64,000 nucleotides of DNA, from the NCBI RefSeq assembly GCF_900115925.1, contig NZ_FOYF01000001.1:744001-808000 (forward strand), in the 5' to 3' direction. Each line of letters begins with the position of its first letter. Position 1 is the stretch's first letter. The notes beneath the pieces were generated by a model. That model was given only the letters and a program-made list of their open reading frames with translations, was not told where the DNA came from and searched no databases. A program made the translations under genes and the position numbers. Source of the stretch: Bacillus sp. cl95 (GTDB taxonomy: Bacteria > Bacillota > Bacilli > Bacillales > Cytobacillaceae). This document shows, piece after piece, positions 9,468-20,586 of this stretch.

Positions 9468-12065
9468 TTATTTCTGAGTGTTAATAAAAAGCTGTCCTTC
9501 TTTAAAGGTTACTTCGATTGTGGAATGATCGTGAATATTGCCAGCAATGATTTCTTTTGCCAGCTTTGTTTCCAGATTTTTTTGGATAAACCGCTTTAAT
9601 GGCCTTGCTCCATAGACCGGGTCGAATCCCGAGTCTGCGATAAAGCGGATTGCTTCATCCGTTAACGAAATGCTTATATGCTTTTCTGCTAGTCTTTGCT
9701 GCAAACCATCAATCATTTTTAAAACAATAGATTTAATCTCGACTTGCGATAACGGCTTAAATAAAATAATATCATCTACCCTGTTTAAGAACTCCGGCCT
9801 AAAGTGACCACGTAAGGTTGCCATTACCTTTTCTTTCGTCTCCTCACTTATTACACTATCTAATTCCTCAAGCAAGAAATGAGATCCTATATTTGAAGTC
9901 ATGATGATGACAGTATTCTTGAAATCTACCGTGCGTCCTTGTGAATCGGTAATACGTCCATCGTCAAGAACTTGTAGTAGCAAATTAAATACTTCAGGGT
10001 GAGCTTTTTCAACTTCGTCTAAAAGAATGACAGAGTAAGGTCTTCTGCGAATAGCTTCTGTCAGCTGACCGCCTTCTTCATATCCTACATACCCCGGAGG
10101 AGCCCCAATCAATCTTGAAATCGAATGTTTTTCCATATATTCGGACATGTCTATTCGAATCATTTGTTCTTCACTATCGAATAATGCCTCAGCAAGCGTT
10201 TTAGCCAACTCTGTTTTTCCCACTCCCGTTGGTCCTAAGAACAAGAACGAGCCAATAGGGCGATTAGGATCCTTGATTCCCGCTCTTGCTCTTAATACTG
10301 CATCTGCCACGAGCTGTACTGCTTCATCCTGACCCACAACTCGTTCCTGCAAGATATTCTCGAGCTTTAAGAGTTTTTCACGTTCGCCTTCGACCAGTCG
10401 CGAAACCGGTATTCCTGTCCATCTACCAACAATTCCCGCTATTTCTTCCTCTGTAACTTCTTCACGCAAAAGCCTATTTTCCTGCTGATTAACAAAGGAG
10501 GATTCAAATTCTTTCAGTTCTTTTTCAAGTGCAGGAATTTTTCCATGACGTAGTTCTGCGGCCTTGTTTAGATCATAATCATTTTCTGCTTTCTCGAGTT
10601 CTCTACGAAGTTTTTCGAGCTGCTCTCTCTTTTCCTGAACCGCTTGTATTCCTTCTTTCTCCTTTAGCCAGCGAGATTTCATGGTGTTCGCCTGTTCTCT
10701 TAAGTTAGCCAATTCCTTTTGCAAGAAAGCCAGTCTTTCTTTACTAGCCTCATCTGTTTCTTTCATGAGTGCCGCTTCTTCAATTTCAAGTTGCATTAAT
10801 CTCCTGGTAACTTCATCAAGTTCAGATGGCATTGAATCAATCTCAGTCCGAATCATGGCACAAGCTTCATCGACAAGATCTATGGCCTTATCCGGTAAAA
10901 AACGATCTGAAATGTAACGGTTAGATAATGTAGCAGCAGCCACAATGGCTCTATCATGGATATTAACTCCATGGTGGATTTCAAATCTTTCTTTTAAGCC
11001 GCGAAGAATGGAAATTGTGTCTTCGACTGTAGGTTCTTGAACCAGGACCTGTTGAAAACGTCTTTCTAGGGCTGGATCTTTCTCGATATATTTACGATGT
11101 TCTTCCAAGGTAGTCGCGCCGATGCAATGTAGTTCCCCACGAGCAAGCATAGGCTTTAACATATTCCCTGCATCCATCGCTCCTTCAGTTTTCCCTGCAC
11201 CCACTATTGTGTGAAGTTCATCAATAAATAGGAGGATTTTCCCTTCACTCTTCCGTATTTCATTAAGCACAGCTTTTAATCTTTCTTCAAATTCCCCTCT
11301 AAATTTCGCACCTGCTATCAATGAACTCATATCAAGTGAAAAAATGGTTTTATCTTTTAAGCCTTCTGGTACATCTTTACGCACAATTCGGTGAGCAAGC
11401 CCTTCTACAATCGCCGTTTTTCCGACACCGGGCTCTCCAATTAAAACAGGATTGTTTTTCGTTTTTCTTGATAGAATGCGAATGACATGGCGAATTTCGC
11501 CATCCCTTCCTATGACAGGATCGATTTTCCCGCTTCTTACTTCTGCAACGAGATCTCGTCCATATTTTTTTAATGCTTCATAAGTCACTTCTGGATTTTG
11601 TGTCGTCACCTTCTGATTCCCCCTGACTTCAAATATGATTTTTTTGACCTTACTTTCATTTATTCCATGCGTTTTTAATATTTTGGATATCTCAGAGTCA
11701 TTGATAGAAAGACCAGCTAATAGCACCACTTCGACAGAACAATATTCATCTTCAAAATCTTTCATTATTTCCTCTGCTTTTGATAGCAATTTATGCAACT
11801 GAGCGGATACATATATTTGATTACCATTCGTGTTTGAAGTGTAAACTTGCGGCTTGTTGGCAATGGCCTGTTGCAATTTCGATTTGACCATCTCAATTCC
11901 AACATTTTCCCTTTCCAATACAGACACAATTAAGCTTTCATCTTGATTCATTAATGCAAGAAAAAGATGGGCATCAGCAATTTCCTGATGATGGTGTTCT
12001 TTCGCTAACTCCTGTGCTGCAAGTAAACCCTCCTGCAATCGCACCGTCATTTTTTCAAGATTCAT
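9468..12065 (-). CDS. clpB: ATP-dependent disaggregase ClpB
   Basis: Hsp100 chaperone that works with DnaK to dissolve protein aggregates in the cytoplasm. 865 residues from the ATG at 12065 (AGGAGG 8 bp upstream); the longer frame to 12149 is not needed. Domains: Clp N-domain (about 1-150), AAA1 with Walker A GEPGVGKT at 210-217, long coiled-coil M-domain (about 405-530), AAA2 with GPTGVGKT near 600, and a C-terminal small domain. The M-domain distinguishes ClpB from ClpC/ClpE. A perfect CtsR box precedes it. B. subtilis 168 lacks clpB; many other Bacillaceae have it. Confidence 0.97.
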   Translation of the reverse strand: MNLEKMTVRLQEGLLAAQELAKEHHHQEIADAHLFLALMNQDESLIVSVLERENVGIEMVKSKLQQAIANKPQVYTSNTNGNQIYVSAQLHKLLSKAEEIMKDFEDEYCSVEVVLLAGLSINDSEISKILKTHGINESKVKKIIFEVRGNQKVTTQNPEVTYEALKKYGRDLVAEVRSGKIDPVIGRDGEIRHVIRILSRKTKNNPVLIGEPGVGKTAIVEGLAHRIVRKDVPEGLKDKTIFSLDMSSLIAGAKFRGEFEERLKAVLNEIRKSEGKILLFIDELHTIVGAGKTEGAMDAGNMLKPMLARGELHCIGATTLEEHRKYIEKDPALERRFQQVLVQEPTVEDTISILRGLKERFEIHHGVNIHDRAIVAAATLSNRYISDRFLPDKAIDLVDEACAMIRTEIDSMPSELDEVTRRLMQLEIEEAALMKETDEASKERLAFLQKELANLREQANTMKSRWLKEKEGIQAVQEKREQLEKLRRELEKAENDYDLNKAAELRHGKIPALEKELKEFESSFVNQQENRLLREEVTEEEIAGIVGRWTGIPVSRLVEGEREKLLKLENILQERVVGQDEAVQLVADAVLRARAGIKDPNRPIGSFLFLGPTGVGKTELAKTLAEALFDSEEQMIRIDMSEYMEKHSISRLIGAPPGYVGYEEGGQLTEAIRRRPYSVILLDEVEKAHPEVFNLLLQVLDDGRITDSQGRTVDFKNTVIIMTSNIGSHFLLEELDSVISEETKEKVMATLRGHFRPEFLNRVDDIILFKPLSQVEIKSIVLKMIDGLQQRLAEKHISISLTDEAIRFIADSGFDPVYGARPLKRFIQKNLETKLAKEIIAGNIHDHSTIEVTFKEGQLFINTQK

Positions 12066-12081
12066 GATTCCCAACCTCCTG

Positions 12082-12098
12082 TTTGACCTTTTTTGACT
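12082..12098 (-). promoter_or_regulatory. CtsR heat-shock operator of clpB
   Basis: On the minus strand AGTCAAAAAAGGTCAAA, a perfect match to the CtsR heptad repeat RGTCAAANANRGTCAAA. It lies between a TATAAT-like -10 (about 12106-12113) and the AGGAGG of clpB, so a bound repressor would block the start of transcription or elongation. Confidence 0.88.
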
Positions 12099-12132
12099 AA
12101 TGATTATATTATAAATTATTCCCATGGAAAAT

Positions 12133-12165
12133 AAAAGCCATTCGAACATGAAGTCGAATGGCTTT
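12133..12165 (-). terminator. Intrinsic terminator of the arginine operon
   Basis: 12-bp stem AAAGCCATTCGA/TCGAATGGCTTT, followed on the minus strand by TTTATTTTCC. It lies 18 bp past the argF stop and before the clpB promoter. Confidence 0.8.
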
Positions 12166-12182
12166 GTCTTATTTCTTCATTA

Positions 12183-13139
12183 TTATAGTAGTTCGGAAAG
12201 TAGCGCTTTTTGGGCGTGAAGGCGGTTTCCAGCCTGTTCGAATACAGCAGAATGAGAACCATCAATGATTCCTGATGTCACTTCTTCCCCACGGTGGGCA
12301 GGAAGACAATGAAGAAACATATAATCGGACTTGGCTTGATCAGCTACTCTTTCATTGATTTGATAGGAAGAAAAAACCTCTAGTCTCATAGCGTTTTCCT
12401 TTTCTTGCCCCATACTCGTCCAGACATCCGTGTATAGCACATCAGCATTCATAGCGGCTAAAAGGGGATCGTTCTCAATTTTGACTGTGCATTTGTTTTC
12501 TTTTGCTAATTCAATAGCCATTTTAATAACACTTTCATTCGGCTCATAACCTTTTGGACATGAAATTACAAAATCCATTCCCATTTTCACACAAGCTATC
12601 ATTAAACAGTGAGCTACGTTATTTCCATCTCCAATATAAGTAACCTTAAGACCTGCCAATTCACCCTTATTTTCTTGAATGGTGAGAAGGTCGGCTAAAG
12701 CCTGACAAGGATGGAACAAGTCCGTTAAACCGTTAATAACAGGAATGGATGCATAATGGGCAAGTTCAGTGACAATATCGTGAGAAAAAGTTCGGATCAT
12801 GATTCCGTCCAAGTATTGAGATAACACCTTTGCCGTATCATGGATCGATTCCCCGCGTCCCATCTGTAGATCACTGCTGTTTAAATATAAAGCATTGCCC
12901 CCAAGTTGTAACATTCCAACCTCAAAGGATACTCTTGTTCTTGTTGATGACTTTTCAAAAATCATCCCAAGGTTTTTTCCTACTAAAGGTTTATAACTCT
13001 CCCCTAATAGAGTCATATTCTTAATTTTGATAGCTTTGGTAAGAAGACCTTGGATGATTTCCGGTGAATAATCAATCAAGGATAAAAAGTCTTTTCCTTT
13101 AATATTCAGTGAATCGTTCCTGAAATTTGTCTGTATCAT
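12183..13139 (-). CDS. argF: Ornithine carbamoyltransferase
   Basis: Converts ornithine and carbamoyl phosphate to citrulline. 318 residues. Carbamoyl-phosphate site SSTRTR (about 60-65), HPCQALAD, and the ornithine-binding HCLPAHRG near residue 275 are present. The ATG overlaps the carB stop by 4 bp (13136-13139), implying coupled translation. Last gene of the arginine operon, so carbamoyl phosphate from CarAB is used by its neighbour. Confidence 0.96.
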   Translation of the reverse strand: MIQTNFRNDSLNIKGKDFLSLIDYSPEIIQGLLTKAIKIKNMTLLGESYKPLVGKNLGMIFEKSSTRTRVSFEVGMLQLGGNALYLNSSDLQMGRGESIHDTAKVLSQYLDGIMIRTFSHDIVTELAHYASIPVINGLTDLFHPCQALADLLTIQENKGELAGLKVTYIGDGNNVAHCLMIACVKMGMDFVISCPKGYEPNESVIKMAIELAKENKCTVKIENDPLLAAMNADVLYTDVWTSMGQEKENAMRLEVFSSYQINERVADQAKSDYMFLHCLPAHRGEEVTSGIIDGSHSAVFEQAGNRLHAQKALLSELL

Positions 13140-16100
13140 CCTAGCGGCACTTCCTCTCGATTTCTATTTAGCCAATCCTTAATATCGCTTACTTTCCATT
13201 GATTTTCTTTCGTTGAATTCAAGAATGCTCGAAGGGTTTCTTCTTCGGTAAAAGTCAGAATTCGTTGCTTTGTCGCGATTTTTCGATTAGCGATATCTTT
13301 TTCACTAATTCCTGGGCTATAAAAGGCGGTGACCTTATCATTCCTTATTGGACTAGGTAACTCTTTTGAAGAAATGAAACGTACCTGTCCTGCATCTTCC
13401 GAATTCTCTAAATCCACTATTTCTTCATCATCATGATAGATTAGGACTTCTTGAGACTGGATCTCTTTTTTCGAAATGGCATGAAAGCTTTTATTTAAAG
13501 CTATTGATACGCTTTCGCCTATGCTTATCCCTTCTCCAGTCGATTTCATCTGTGGCCCCGTTTTTGAATCAAGTCCATTTAAAGCATAGTTTGAAAATAT
13601 TGGGTACTTAACACAGTATAATGGTGCTACCGACTCCTTATATTCCTTTTCATTCTGCAATGATCTTTTCCCTAGCAGAATTTTCGTTGCGGTTTGAACG
13701 AGCGGATAGCCTGTCACCTTGCTAATGATTGGAACAGTTCGGCTTGCTCGAGGATTTACTTCAAGTACATAAACTTCTTCATCTTTTAAGATATATTGAA
13801 TATTCATTAATCCTCGATACGCAATTTCGGATACGATAGCTTTGGCATATTCACACATCTTATTTTGAACAGCAGAGGAAATATCGATAGGTGGAAGAAT
13901 GGACATACTATCGCCAGAATGGATACCCGTTTTTTCAATGTGTTCCATAATGGCAGGGATATAAATATTTTCACCATCTGCTACAAGATCTAATTCTGCT
14001 TCCTTTGCCTCAAGAAATTGATCTATTAATACTGGATAAGGAACACTTTCTTCTTTTAAAAATTTATATAGTGCACTTTGATTATTCACGATTTTCATTC
14101 CAAATCCGCCGATTACATAAGAAGGTCTAATAAGTAGTGGAAATCCAATCTTTTTTGCTCCCTCCAGAAGCTGAGTAGAGTTATGTGCCATCTTTCCTTT
14201 GACATGAGGAATATCCAATTTCCCCAAAAGCTCGTAAAATCGTTCTCTATCTTCAAGCATGTCGATAATGTCTGAATTTGTGCCGAGAATTTCAACTCCG
14301 AATGATTCTAACTCTTTAGCCAGGTTAATCGCCGTTTGCCCTCCGAATTGAACAATTACTTTATGAATTTTTTCCACTTCTACGACATTTAGGATATCTT
14401 CCACTGTCAATGGTTCAAAGTATAAGCGATCAGAGATGGTGAAATCAGTACTAACGGTTTCTGGATTATTATTGATCATAACGGTTTCAATGTTCTCACC
14501 TTTAGCAGCTAGCACTCCATGGACAGAACAGTAATCAAACTCTATTCCCTGTCCAATACGAATCGGTCCACTTCCAATGATGAGAACCTTTTCCTTGTCC
14601 GTTTCTATTCGCTCGTCTTCTCCGAAATAAGAAGAATAGTAATAGTTGGAAGTAGCTTCAAACTCAGCAGCACATGTATCTACCATTTTATATACAGGTA
14701 ATATGCCAAACTCTTTTCTAAGTTGGCGGATCTTCTTCTCTTCCACCTTCCAACACTTAGCAAGGAACTTGTCACTGAATCCTTTTTCCTTAAAGAAAGC
14801 GAGTTCTTCTCTTCCAACCTTTTCAGTGTCTAAGGAGTAAATCTCTTTTTCGATTTCAATCAGTCTCGCAAAGCATGTAAGGAAATATAAATCTATCTTT
14901 GTAATCTCATGAAGAACTTCAATAGATGTCCCTCTTCTAATCAATTCCATTAGAATGAAGAAACGTTCATCCGTTTGTTCTTTTAACTGGAAAAATAATT
15001 TTTCATTCGTCCAGCTTCCTAAATAAGGCATGACTAAATCTTCATTATTCATCTCTAAAGAACGAAGGGATTTCAAAATCGCTCTTTCAAGGTTACGGTC
15101 TATGCCCATAACCTCTCCAGTTGCCTTCATTTGTGTACCCAGTTTTCTATCTACCTCTGGGAATTTCACAAAAGGCCAAACCGGAAATTTCACAACCACG
15201 TAGTCTAAGGCAGGCTCAAAGCTCGCGAATGTCTCTTCCGTGACTGGATTCATTATTTCAGATAAAGAATATCCAACTGCGAGTTTGGCAGCAATTCTAG
15301 CAATCGGATATCCTGTTGCCTTGGATGCTAATGCAGAAGATCTACTAACCCTCGGATTAACTTCGATTAGATAATAATTCTTACTAACAGGATCGAGGGC
15401 AAACTGAATATTACAACCTCCAATAATTTCTAATGCAGAAATAATCTTAACTGCCGAAGTACGCAACAGATGATATTCATCATCTGTTAGCGTTTGAGAG
15501 GGTGCTACTACGATTGAATCGCCAGTATGAATCCCTACGGGGTCGATATTTTCCATATTACAAATGATTATGCAAGTATTTGAAGAATCCCTCATGACTT
15601 CATATTCCACTTCTTTAAAGCCAGCAATGCTTTTTTCAATCAAACATTGGCTGATTGGACTCTCATGAAGTCCCCCTTTAATGAGAGTTATTAACTCTTT
15701 TTCATTGTCGGCAATCCCTCCACCGGACCCTCCCAATGTATAGGCAGGACGTATGATAATAGGAAATCCGATGGTTTTAGCAAACTCCATTGCTTCTTTT
15801 TCAGTATGAACAATTGCGCTTGGAGGTACTGGTTCGCCCAGCTCGTTCATTAAGTTCCGAAAAGCGTCACGATCCTCACCTTGCTTGATCGAATTAATAG
15901 AAGTTCCTAACACTTTAACGCCATAGCGCTCAAGAATTCCTTTTTCATCTAGCTGAAATGCTAAATTTAATCCCGTCTGTCCCCCTAATGTTGCCAAAAG
16001 TCCGTCTGGTCGTTCTTTTCTGATGATTTTTTCCAATGTTTCGACTGTCAGAGGTTCGAAATAGATAGAATCGGCGATAGCCTCATCAGTCATGATTGTG

Positions 16101-16255
16101 GCTGGGTTGTTATTAACGAGGATTACTTTGTAGCCTTCTTCTTTTAAAGCAAGACACGCTTGTGTTCCTGCGTAGTCAAATTCAGCACCCTGACCAATTA
16201 CGATTGGTCCGGATCCAATGACAAGAATCGTTTCTATAGCTGTATTTTTAGGCAT
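13136..16255 (-). CDS. carB: Carbamoyl-phosphate synthase large chain (arginine-specific)
   Basis: Makes carbamoyl phosphate from bicarbonate, ammonia and 2 ATP. 1039 residues with two ATP-grasp halves (first opens with GSGPIVIGQGAEFDYAG, second with GSGPIRIGQGIEFDYC) and a short allosteric C-terminal region. The start MPKNTAIETI at 16255 is chosen because it aligns with the family N-terminus and overlaps carA by 8 bp; the longer frame to 16429 runs over carA. Its place in the arg operon marks it as the arginine-regulated enzyme rather than the pyrimidine one (PyrAB). Confidence 0.96.
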   Translation of the reverse strand: MPKNTAIETILVIGSGPIVIGQGAEFDYAGTQACLALKEEGYKVILVNNNPATIMTDEAIADSIYFEPLTVETLEKIIRKERPDGLLATLGGQTGLNLAFQLDEKGILERYGVKVLGTSINSIKQGEDRDAFRNLMNELGEPVPPSAIVHTEKEAMEFAKTIGFPIIIRPAYTLGGSGGGIADNEKELITLIKGGLHESPISQCLIEKSIAGFKEVEYEVMRDSSNTCIIICNMENIDPVGIHTGDSIVVAPSQTLTDDEYHLLRTSAVKIISALEIIGGCNIQFALDPVSKNYYLIEVNPRVSRSSALASKATGYPIARIAAKLAVGYSLSEIMNPVTEETFASFEPALDYVVVKFPVWPFVKFPEVDRKLGTQMKATGEVMGIDRNLERAILKSLRSLEMNNEDLVMPYLGSWTNEKLFFQLKEQTDERFFILMELIRRGTSIEVLHEITKIDLYFLTCFARLIEIEKEIYSLDTEKVGREELAFFKEKGFSDKFLAKCWKVEEKKIRQLRKEFGILPVYKMVDTCAAEFEATSNYYYSSYFGEDERIETDKEKVLIIGSGPIRIGQGIEFDYCSVHGVLAAKGENIETVMINNNPETVSTDFTISDRLYFEPLTVEDILNVVEVEKIHKVIVQFGGQTAINLAKELESFGVEILGTNSDIIDMLEDRERFYELLGKLDIPHVKGKMAHNSTQLLEGAKKIGFPLLIRPSYVIGGFGMKIVNNQSALYKFLKEESVPYPVLIDQFLEAKEAELDLVADGENIYIPAIMEHIEKTGIHSGDSMSILPPIDISSAVQNKMCEYAKAIVSEIAYRGLMNIQYILKDEEVYVLEVNPRASRTVPIISKVTGYPLVQTATKILLGKRSLQNEKEYKESVAPLYCVKYPIFSNYALNGLDSKTGPQMKSTGEGISIGESVSIALNKSFHAISKKEIQSQEVLIYHDDEEIVDLENSEDAGQVRFISSKELPSPIRNDKVTAFYSPGISEKDIANRKIATKQRILTFTEEETLRAFLNSTKENQWKVSDIKDWLNRNREEVPLG

Positions 16256-17330
16256 ATGCTCTGACTCTCCCATTGTATTGAATAATTTCTTCCATAAATT
16301 CATCAAAGATATACTCACTATCCGAAGGGCCTGGATTTGCTTCAGGATGGAATTGAACCGTTTGGATAGGCAACCTTTGATGATAAAGTCCCTCAATTGA
16401 TTGGTCATGCAGATTCTTAAATCGAACAACTAAGTTTGTTCCTTTCAGACTATCTTCTTCTACAACAAAACTGTGATTTTGTGATGACATAATGACTTTG
16501 TTTTTCTTCACATCGTACACAGGATGGTTAGCTCCTCTATGTCCAAAAGTTAGCTTAGAAGTCATCGCACCAAGTGAGAGTGCGCTAAGCTGATGACCAA
16601 GACAAATCCCTAATGTGGGATAATGATGGAGCAGCTTCTTAATCTTCGGGAACTCCCCTATAAGATCTAAAGGATCACCAGGACCATTAGAAAGTACTAA
16701 GCCATCTGGCTGCAATTTTGCGATTTTTTCAAAAGAAAAGTGATAAGGAACGATAGTTACCATGCAGTTTCTATCTAAAAGAGCATCTAAAATCGATTTT
16801 TTGAATCCATAATCAACAAGTACAACGTGATGTTCACCCTCACCAACCGATACCATCTCTTTTACTGTAACGCTCTCAATTTTCAAGGTTTGAGGCATTT
16901 TCAAATCTTTCAATGGGCTTTCTTGATGAGAGAGTACAGCTTGCATGCTCCCATTTTTTCTTATTTTCTTAACGAGACTTCTTGTGTCCACATGCGAAAG
17001 CAAAGGGATATTCCACTTATTCAAGTATTCTCTTAAAGTATGTTTCGCTTCATAATGGAATGAAGATTCACTTGCTTCGTATACAATGACCCCTGCTACA
17101 TGCGGCTGCTTGCTTTCAAAGTCTGTTTCATTGATTCCGTAATTGCCGATTAAGGGGTATGTGAATACGACAATTTGCCCCTTATAAGATGGATCGGTTA
17201 AGACCTCTTGATATCCCGTCATACCTGTATAAAAAACAATTTCCCCTTGAATGTCCTCTTGATGGTTTAGGTTAGACTTCCATTCACCAGAATAAACTTC
17301 ACCACTGCTTAGTTTAATATATCCATTCAT
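16248..17330 (-). CDS. carA: Carbamoyl-phosphate synthase small chain (glutaminase)
   Basis: Supplies ammonia to CarB by hydrolysing glutamine. 360 residues. The class I amidotransferase domain shows the nucleophile in LGICLGHQ (Cys near 243) and the HPEANPGP histidine-glutamate pair near 330; the N-terminal CarA domain begins GYIKLSSGEVYSGE. The ATG follows TTAGAGGTG. A 72-bp gap to argD contains an ARG-box-like sequence, so carAB may also have its own arginine-controlled promoter. Confidence 0.96.
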   Translation of the reverse strand: MNGYIKLSSGEVYSGEWKSNLNHQEDIQGEIVFYTGMTGYQEVLTDPSYKGQIVVFTYPLIGNYGINETDFESKQPHVAGVIVYEASESSFHYEAKHTLREYLNKWNIPLLSHVDTRSLVKKIRKNGSMQAVLSHQESPLKDLKMPQTLKIESVTVKEMVSVGEGEHHVVLVDYGFKKSILDALLDRNCMVTIVPYHFSFEKIAKLQPDGLVLSNGPGDPLDLIGEFPKIKKLLHHYPTLGICLGHQLSALSLGAMTSKLTFGHRGANHPVYDVKKNKVIMSSQNHSFVVEEDSLKGTNLVVRFKNLHDQSIEGLYHQRLPIQTVQFHPEANPGPSDSEYIFDEFMEEIIQYNGRVRAYA

Positions 17331-17355
17331 ATCGACACCTCTAATTCTGTATATA

Positions 17356-17390
17356 CATTCATGAATAATGATAATTATGCAAATTATTCT
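17356..17390 (-). promoter_or_regulatory. Possible ArgR/AhrC operator before carA
   Basis: AT-rich stretch with the palindrome ATTCATGAAT and a following ATAATTATGCAAATTATT, resembling tandem ARG boxes (CATGAATAAAAATKCAAK). A TATATA-like -10 lies next to it on the minus strand. Plausible internal control of carAB; the match is partial. Confidence 0.45.
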
Positions 17391-17402
17391 AAAAAAAATC
17401 GC

Positions 17403-18554
17403 TTATTTTTCTTTAAACTCTTCAAATACCTTTATCATGATTTCAATTCCATCCTTTAGCTCATCTCGTGTGGCTGTCAAAGGTGGTAAGAGACGAATCA
17501 CCTTTTCACCCGCTGGCAAAACAATTAATCCTGACGTCCTTAAAAGGGAAAGAATTTGAGAATTAGGTACTGTTATTTCAATCCCCATCATCATTCCTAA
17601 GCCTCTTATTGCTTTAACAGATGCGTGGTGAATTAAGCTACTTTCTAAATAATCGAAGAGCCAAGCACTCTTTTCTTCTACTTTTCTAAGAAAGGCAGAT
17701 TCAAAGATTTCTTCCATGGTAGCAATGGCTGCTGCGATGGAGACTGGATTACCACCGAAAGTTGAACCGTGGCTTCCTGGACCAAAAATAGCTTTGAGTC
17801 TTTCCGTACCAATAACAGCTCCGATTGGCAATCCGTTACCTAATCCTTTAGCTACTGTGACGATATCCGGTTCCATTCCAAAATGTTGGAAAGCAAAAGG
17901 TTTTCCTGTGCGGCCGATGCCAGTTTGTATTTCATCAATGATCAATAATGAACCACATTCTTTGCATAATGATTGAATTTGATCTAGGAAATCTGCGTCG
18001 GCAATATGAATTCCACCTTCACCTTGAACGACTTCAAGCATAACGGCTGCCACTTCTTCATTCATTTCATTTTGCAATGCCTTAATATCGTTAAACGGCA
18101 GTGAAACAAAGGTTGGAAGCATCGTACCAAAACCAATTTTCACTTTTTCTTGTCCTGTTGCAGCCATCGCACCGTACGTTCTTCCATGGAAAGACTGTTG
18201 GAAAGTAATGACCTTGTCACGCTGCGTCGCTTTTTTAGCAAGCTTGATCGCTGCTTCATTTGCTTCAGCACCACTGTTAGCAAAAAAAACAGCGTCCATC
18301 CCAGCGGCTTTGGCAAGCATTTGTCCTGCCTTTTCCTGTTCGCTTTGTTGGAACAGGTTCGATACATGCCAAAATTTATTCAGCTGCGATTGGATGGCTT
18401 TTTTCACATTCTCTGGACAGTGACCTAAATTACAAACTCCGATACCAGACGTAAAGTCTAAGTACTTCTTGCCATCTTTACTAATTAGGTAAGTTCCTTC
18501 AGCATGTTCAGGCTCAATTTCCCATCGTGAATAAGTAGGAAATAAATAACTCAT
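17403..18554 (-). CDS. argD: Acetylornithine aminotransferase
   Basis: PLP enzyme making N-acetylornithine from N-acetylglutamate semialdehyde and glutamate. 383 residues, class III aminotransferase. PLP-binding region with NSGAEANEAA (about 97-106), DEIQTGIGRTG, and Schiff-base lysine in VAKGLGNGLPIGA (about 237). Its start directly abuts the argB stop, with the binding site inside argB. Confidence 0.95.
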   Translation of the reverse strand: MSYLFPTYSRWEIEPEHAEGTYLISKDGKKYLDFTSGIGVCNLGHCPENVKKAIQSQLNKFWHVSNLFQQSEQEKAGQMLAKAAGMDAVFFANSGAEANEAAIKLAKKATQRDKVITFQQSFHGRTYGAMAATGQEKVKIGFGTMLPTFVSLPFNDIKALQNEMNEEVAAVMLEVVQGEGGIHIADADFLDQIQSLCKECGSLLIIDEIQTGIGRTGKPFAFQHFGMEPDIVTVAKGLGNGLPIGAVIGTERLKAIFGPGSHGSTFGGNPVSIAAAIATMEEIFESAFLRKVEEKSAWLFDYLESSLIHHASVKAIRGLGMMMGIEITVPNSQILSLLRTSGLIVLPAGEKVIRLLPPLTATRDELKDGIEIMIKVFEEFKEK

Positions 18555-19325
18555 TTATACTTGCACTCCCTTTGTCCCTATTTCTGTTCCATACCATTTC
18601 TCTCTATCAAAAAAGGCTTCCTTTCCAGAAACGATCCTTACGCTCTTAACACCATTTGCAATGGCCTTAAGGGCCGAACTAACCTTTGGAATCATTCCAC
18701 CATAGATGCTACCATTTTTGATATAATCACTTACTTGGTTATCAGTGAGAGCAAGAACTAATGAACCATCGATATAAATCCCGCTAACATCCGTTATATA
18801 TACGCATTGATTCGCCTTTAATGCTTTTGCGACAGCTGCAGCTGCTAAGTCCGCATTCACATTCAGCTTCTCTCCTTTATCGGTTATGGCGAGAGGAGTA
18901 AGTACCGGAATAAGGTCTTGCTGCAACAACGACTCAATGAGGCAAGCGTTCACTGTTGTTATGTCCCCAACTAGACCCAAATTCTCTTGGTCTATCATTT
19001 CCGCTTGTAGACACTTTGCATCACTACCGTTTATCCCTATTGCATTGAGACCTTTTTTCTCTAGTCGAGTGACAAGTGCACGATTGGTTTTTCCAGCTAA
19101 GATTTGTTCTACTACTTGCAATGTTACTGCTGTTGTTTTTCTCATCCCTAAATAAAATTCCGGCTCAATCTGCATTCTTTCTAACTCTTCATTTATATCA
19201 GGACCTCCGCCATGGACAATGACACAGCCATAACCTTCTTCTTTCAGCACTTTGATACTCGTAAAAAATGCATCCGATAATTCATTGATGATACTGCCTC
19301 CGCATTTTATGACAGCTATTTGCAT
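18555..19325 (-). CDS. argB: Acetylglutamate kinase
   Basis: Phosphorylates N-acetylglutamate. 256 residues, amino-acid kinase fold: KCGGS near the N-terminus, HGGGPDIN near 42, and NVNADLAAAAVA for nucleotide binding. The ATG at 19325 follows AAAAGGAG and gives the usual N-terminus MQIAVIKCGG; the frame extending to 19358 would overlap argJ. With ArgJ upstream, the operon encodes the cyclic acetyl-ornithine route. Confidence 0.95.
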   Translation of the reverse strand: MQIAVIKCGGSIINELSDAFFTSIKVLKEEGYGCVIVHGGGPDINEELERMQIEPEFYLGMRKTTAVTLQVVEQILAGKTNRALVTRLEKKGLNAIGINGSDAKCLQAEMIDQENLGLVGDITTVNACLIESLLQQDLIPVLTPLAITDKGEKLNVNADLAAAAVAKALKANQCVYITDVSGIYIDGSLVLALTDNQVSDYIKNGSIYGGMIPKVSSALKAIANGVKSVRIVSGKEAFFDREKWYGTEIGTKGVQV

Positions 19326-19338
19326 TTCCCTGCTCCTT

Positions 19339-20568
19339 TTATGTGCGATAGTTTGCATTAATCTTCACATAGTCATATGACAAATCGCATCCCCATGCGA
19401 GCCCAATTCCATTTCCTAAATGTAAATCCACGTGAATTTTTATTGTATCTTCATTTAGATACGCCGTAGCTTCTTCTTCAGAAAAGGCTTGAGGTTCACT
19501 TTTTTTCAACATAGTCATTTCACCTAAAGAGATATCAACAATCTCAGGATTAACCTCTGCTGAACTTGCTCCAATAGCACCGATAATCCTTCCCCAGTTT
19601 GCATCGGCACCGTGAACAGCCGTTTTCACAAGATTAGAGCCAACAATTGTTTTCGCTACTGCACGGGCCTGCTCATCGTCTTTTGCCCCTTTGACGTTTA
19701 CTTCAATCAGCTTCGTCGCCCCCTCGCCATCGCGTGCAATCTGCTTGGCTAAATCTTGACAAGTTTTTGCGAGAAGTTCTACGAACGCCACCCAATCTGG
19801 ACTGTTCTCATCGAGAACGGGATTTTCTGCCAGACCATTCGCCATAACGATTACCATATCGTTTGTAGATGTGTCGCCATCTACCGTTATTTGGTTAAAA
19901 CTATGGCCTGTAACTAACTGAAGTGCCTTCTTCAGTGAATCTGCATGAACAGCCGCATCTGTTGTCACAAAGCCAAGCATAGTAGCCATGTTTGGATGGA
20001 TCATCCCCGACCCTTTCGCTGCTCCACCCATCGTCACAGTCTTTCCACCAATGACGGTAGAATAACAGCATTTTTTCATAACAAGATCTGTTGTCATAAT
20101 GGCCGTTTGAAAGTCTTCAGCATCCGTTAATTCTTTATTTGGAAGAAGCTCGGTAATTCCAATCTCAATCTTATCCATTTTCAAAAATTCACCGATTACT
20201 CCTGTAGAAGCTACTGCCACGGCATCTTCAATAAGATTAAATTGCTGCGCAGCCAACAATCTCATTTGATACGCATCTTTAAGGCCCTGTTCACCAGTAC
20301 ATGCATTTGCACAAGCGCTATTGACAATGACAGCTTGCAAAAAACTATTCTCTGCTAAACTATCCTGAGTCACTTTTAAAGGTGGCGCTTGAAAATGACT
20401 TGTTGTATAAACCGCTGCACTAATGGCAGGAACTTCGCTTATGATAACCCCTAAGTCTTTTTTTGAATAACGCAGCCCCGCGTGTGTACCAGCTGCAAGG
20501 AACCCCTTAGGTGTTATGATACTTCCTGATTTTATATTTGTTATTTCAATAGAGTTTGTAGCTTGCAC
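19339..20568 (-). CDS. argJ: Bifunctional ornithine acetyltransferase / N-acetylglutamate synthase
   Basis: Transfers acetyl between acetylornithine and glutamate, and can acetylate glutamate from acetyl-CoA. 409 residues. The autocleavage site is visible in [14 protein letters not shown] near residue 190, where the threonine of ATM becomes the N-terminal nucleophile of the beta chain. GTG start behind GGAAGGGGT. No argA-type synthase is present in the operon, as expected when ArgJ is bifunctional. Confidence 0.95.
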   Translation of the reverse strand: MQATNSIEITNIKSGSIITPKGFLAAGTHAGLRYSKKDLGVIISEVPAISAAVYTTSHFQAPPLKVTQDSLAENSFLQAVIVNSACANACTGEQGLKDAYQMRLLAAQQFNLIEDAVAVASTGVIGEFLKMDKIEIGITELLPNKELTDAEDFQTAIMTTDLVMKKCCYSTVIGGKTVTMGGAAKGSGMIHPNMATMLGFVTTDAAVHADSLKKALQLVTGHSFNQITVDGDTSTNDMVIVMANGLAENPVLDENSPDWVAFVELLAKTCQDLAKQIARDGEGATKLIEVNVKGAKDDEQARAVAKTIVGSNLVKTAVHGADANWGRIIGAIGASSAEVNPEIVDISLGEMTMLKKSEPQAFSEEEATAYLNEDTIKIHVDLHLGNGIGLAWGCDLSYDYVKINANYRT

Positions 20569-20586
20569 TTTGTCTACCCCTTCCTT

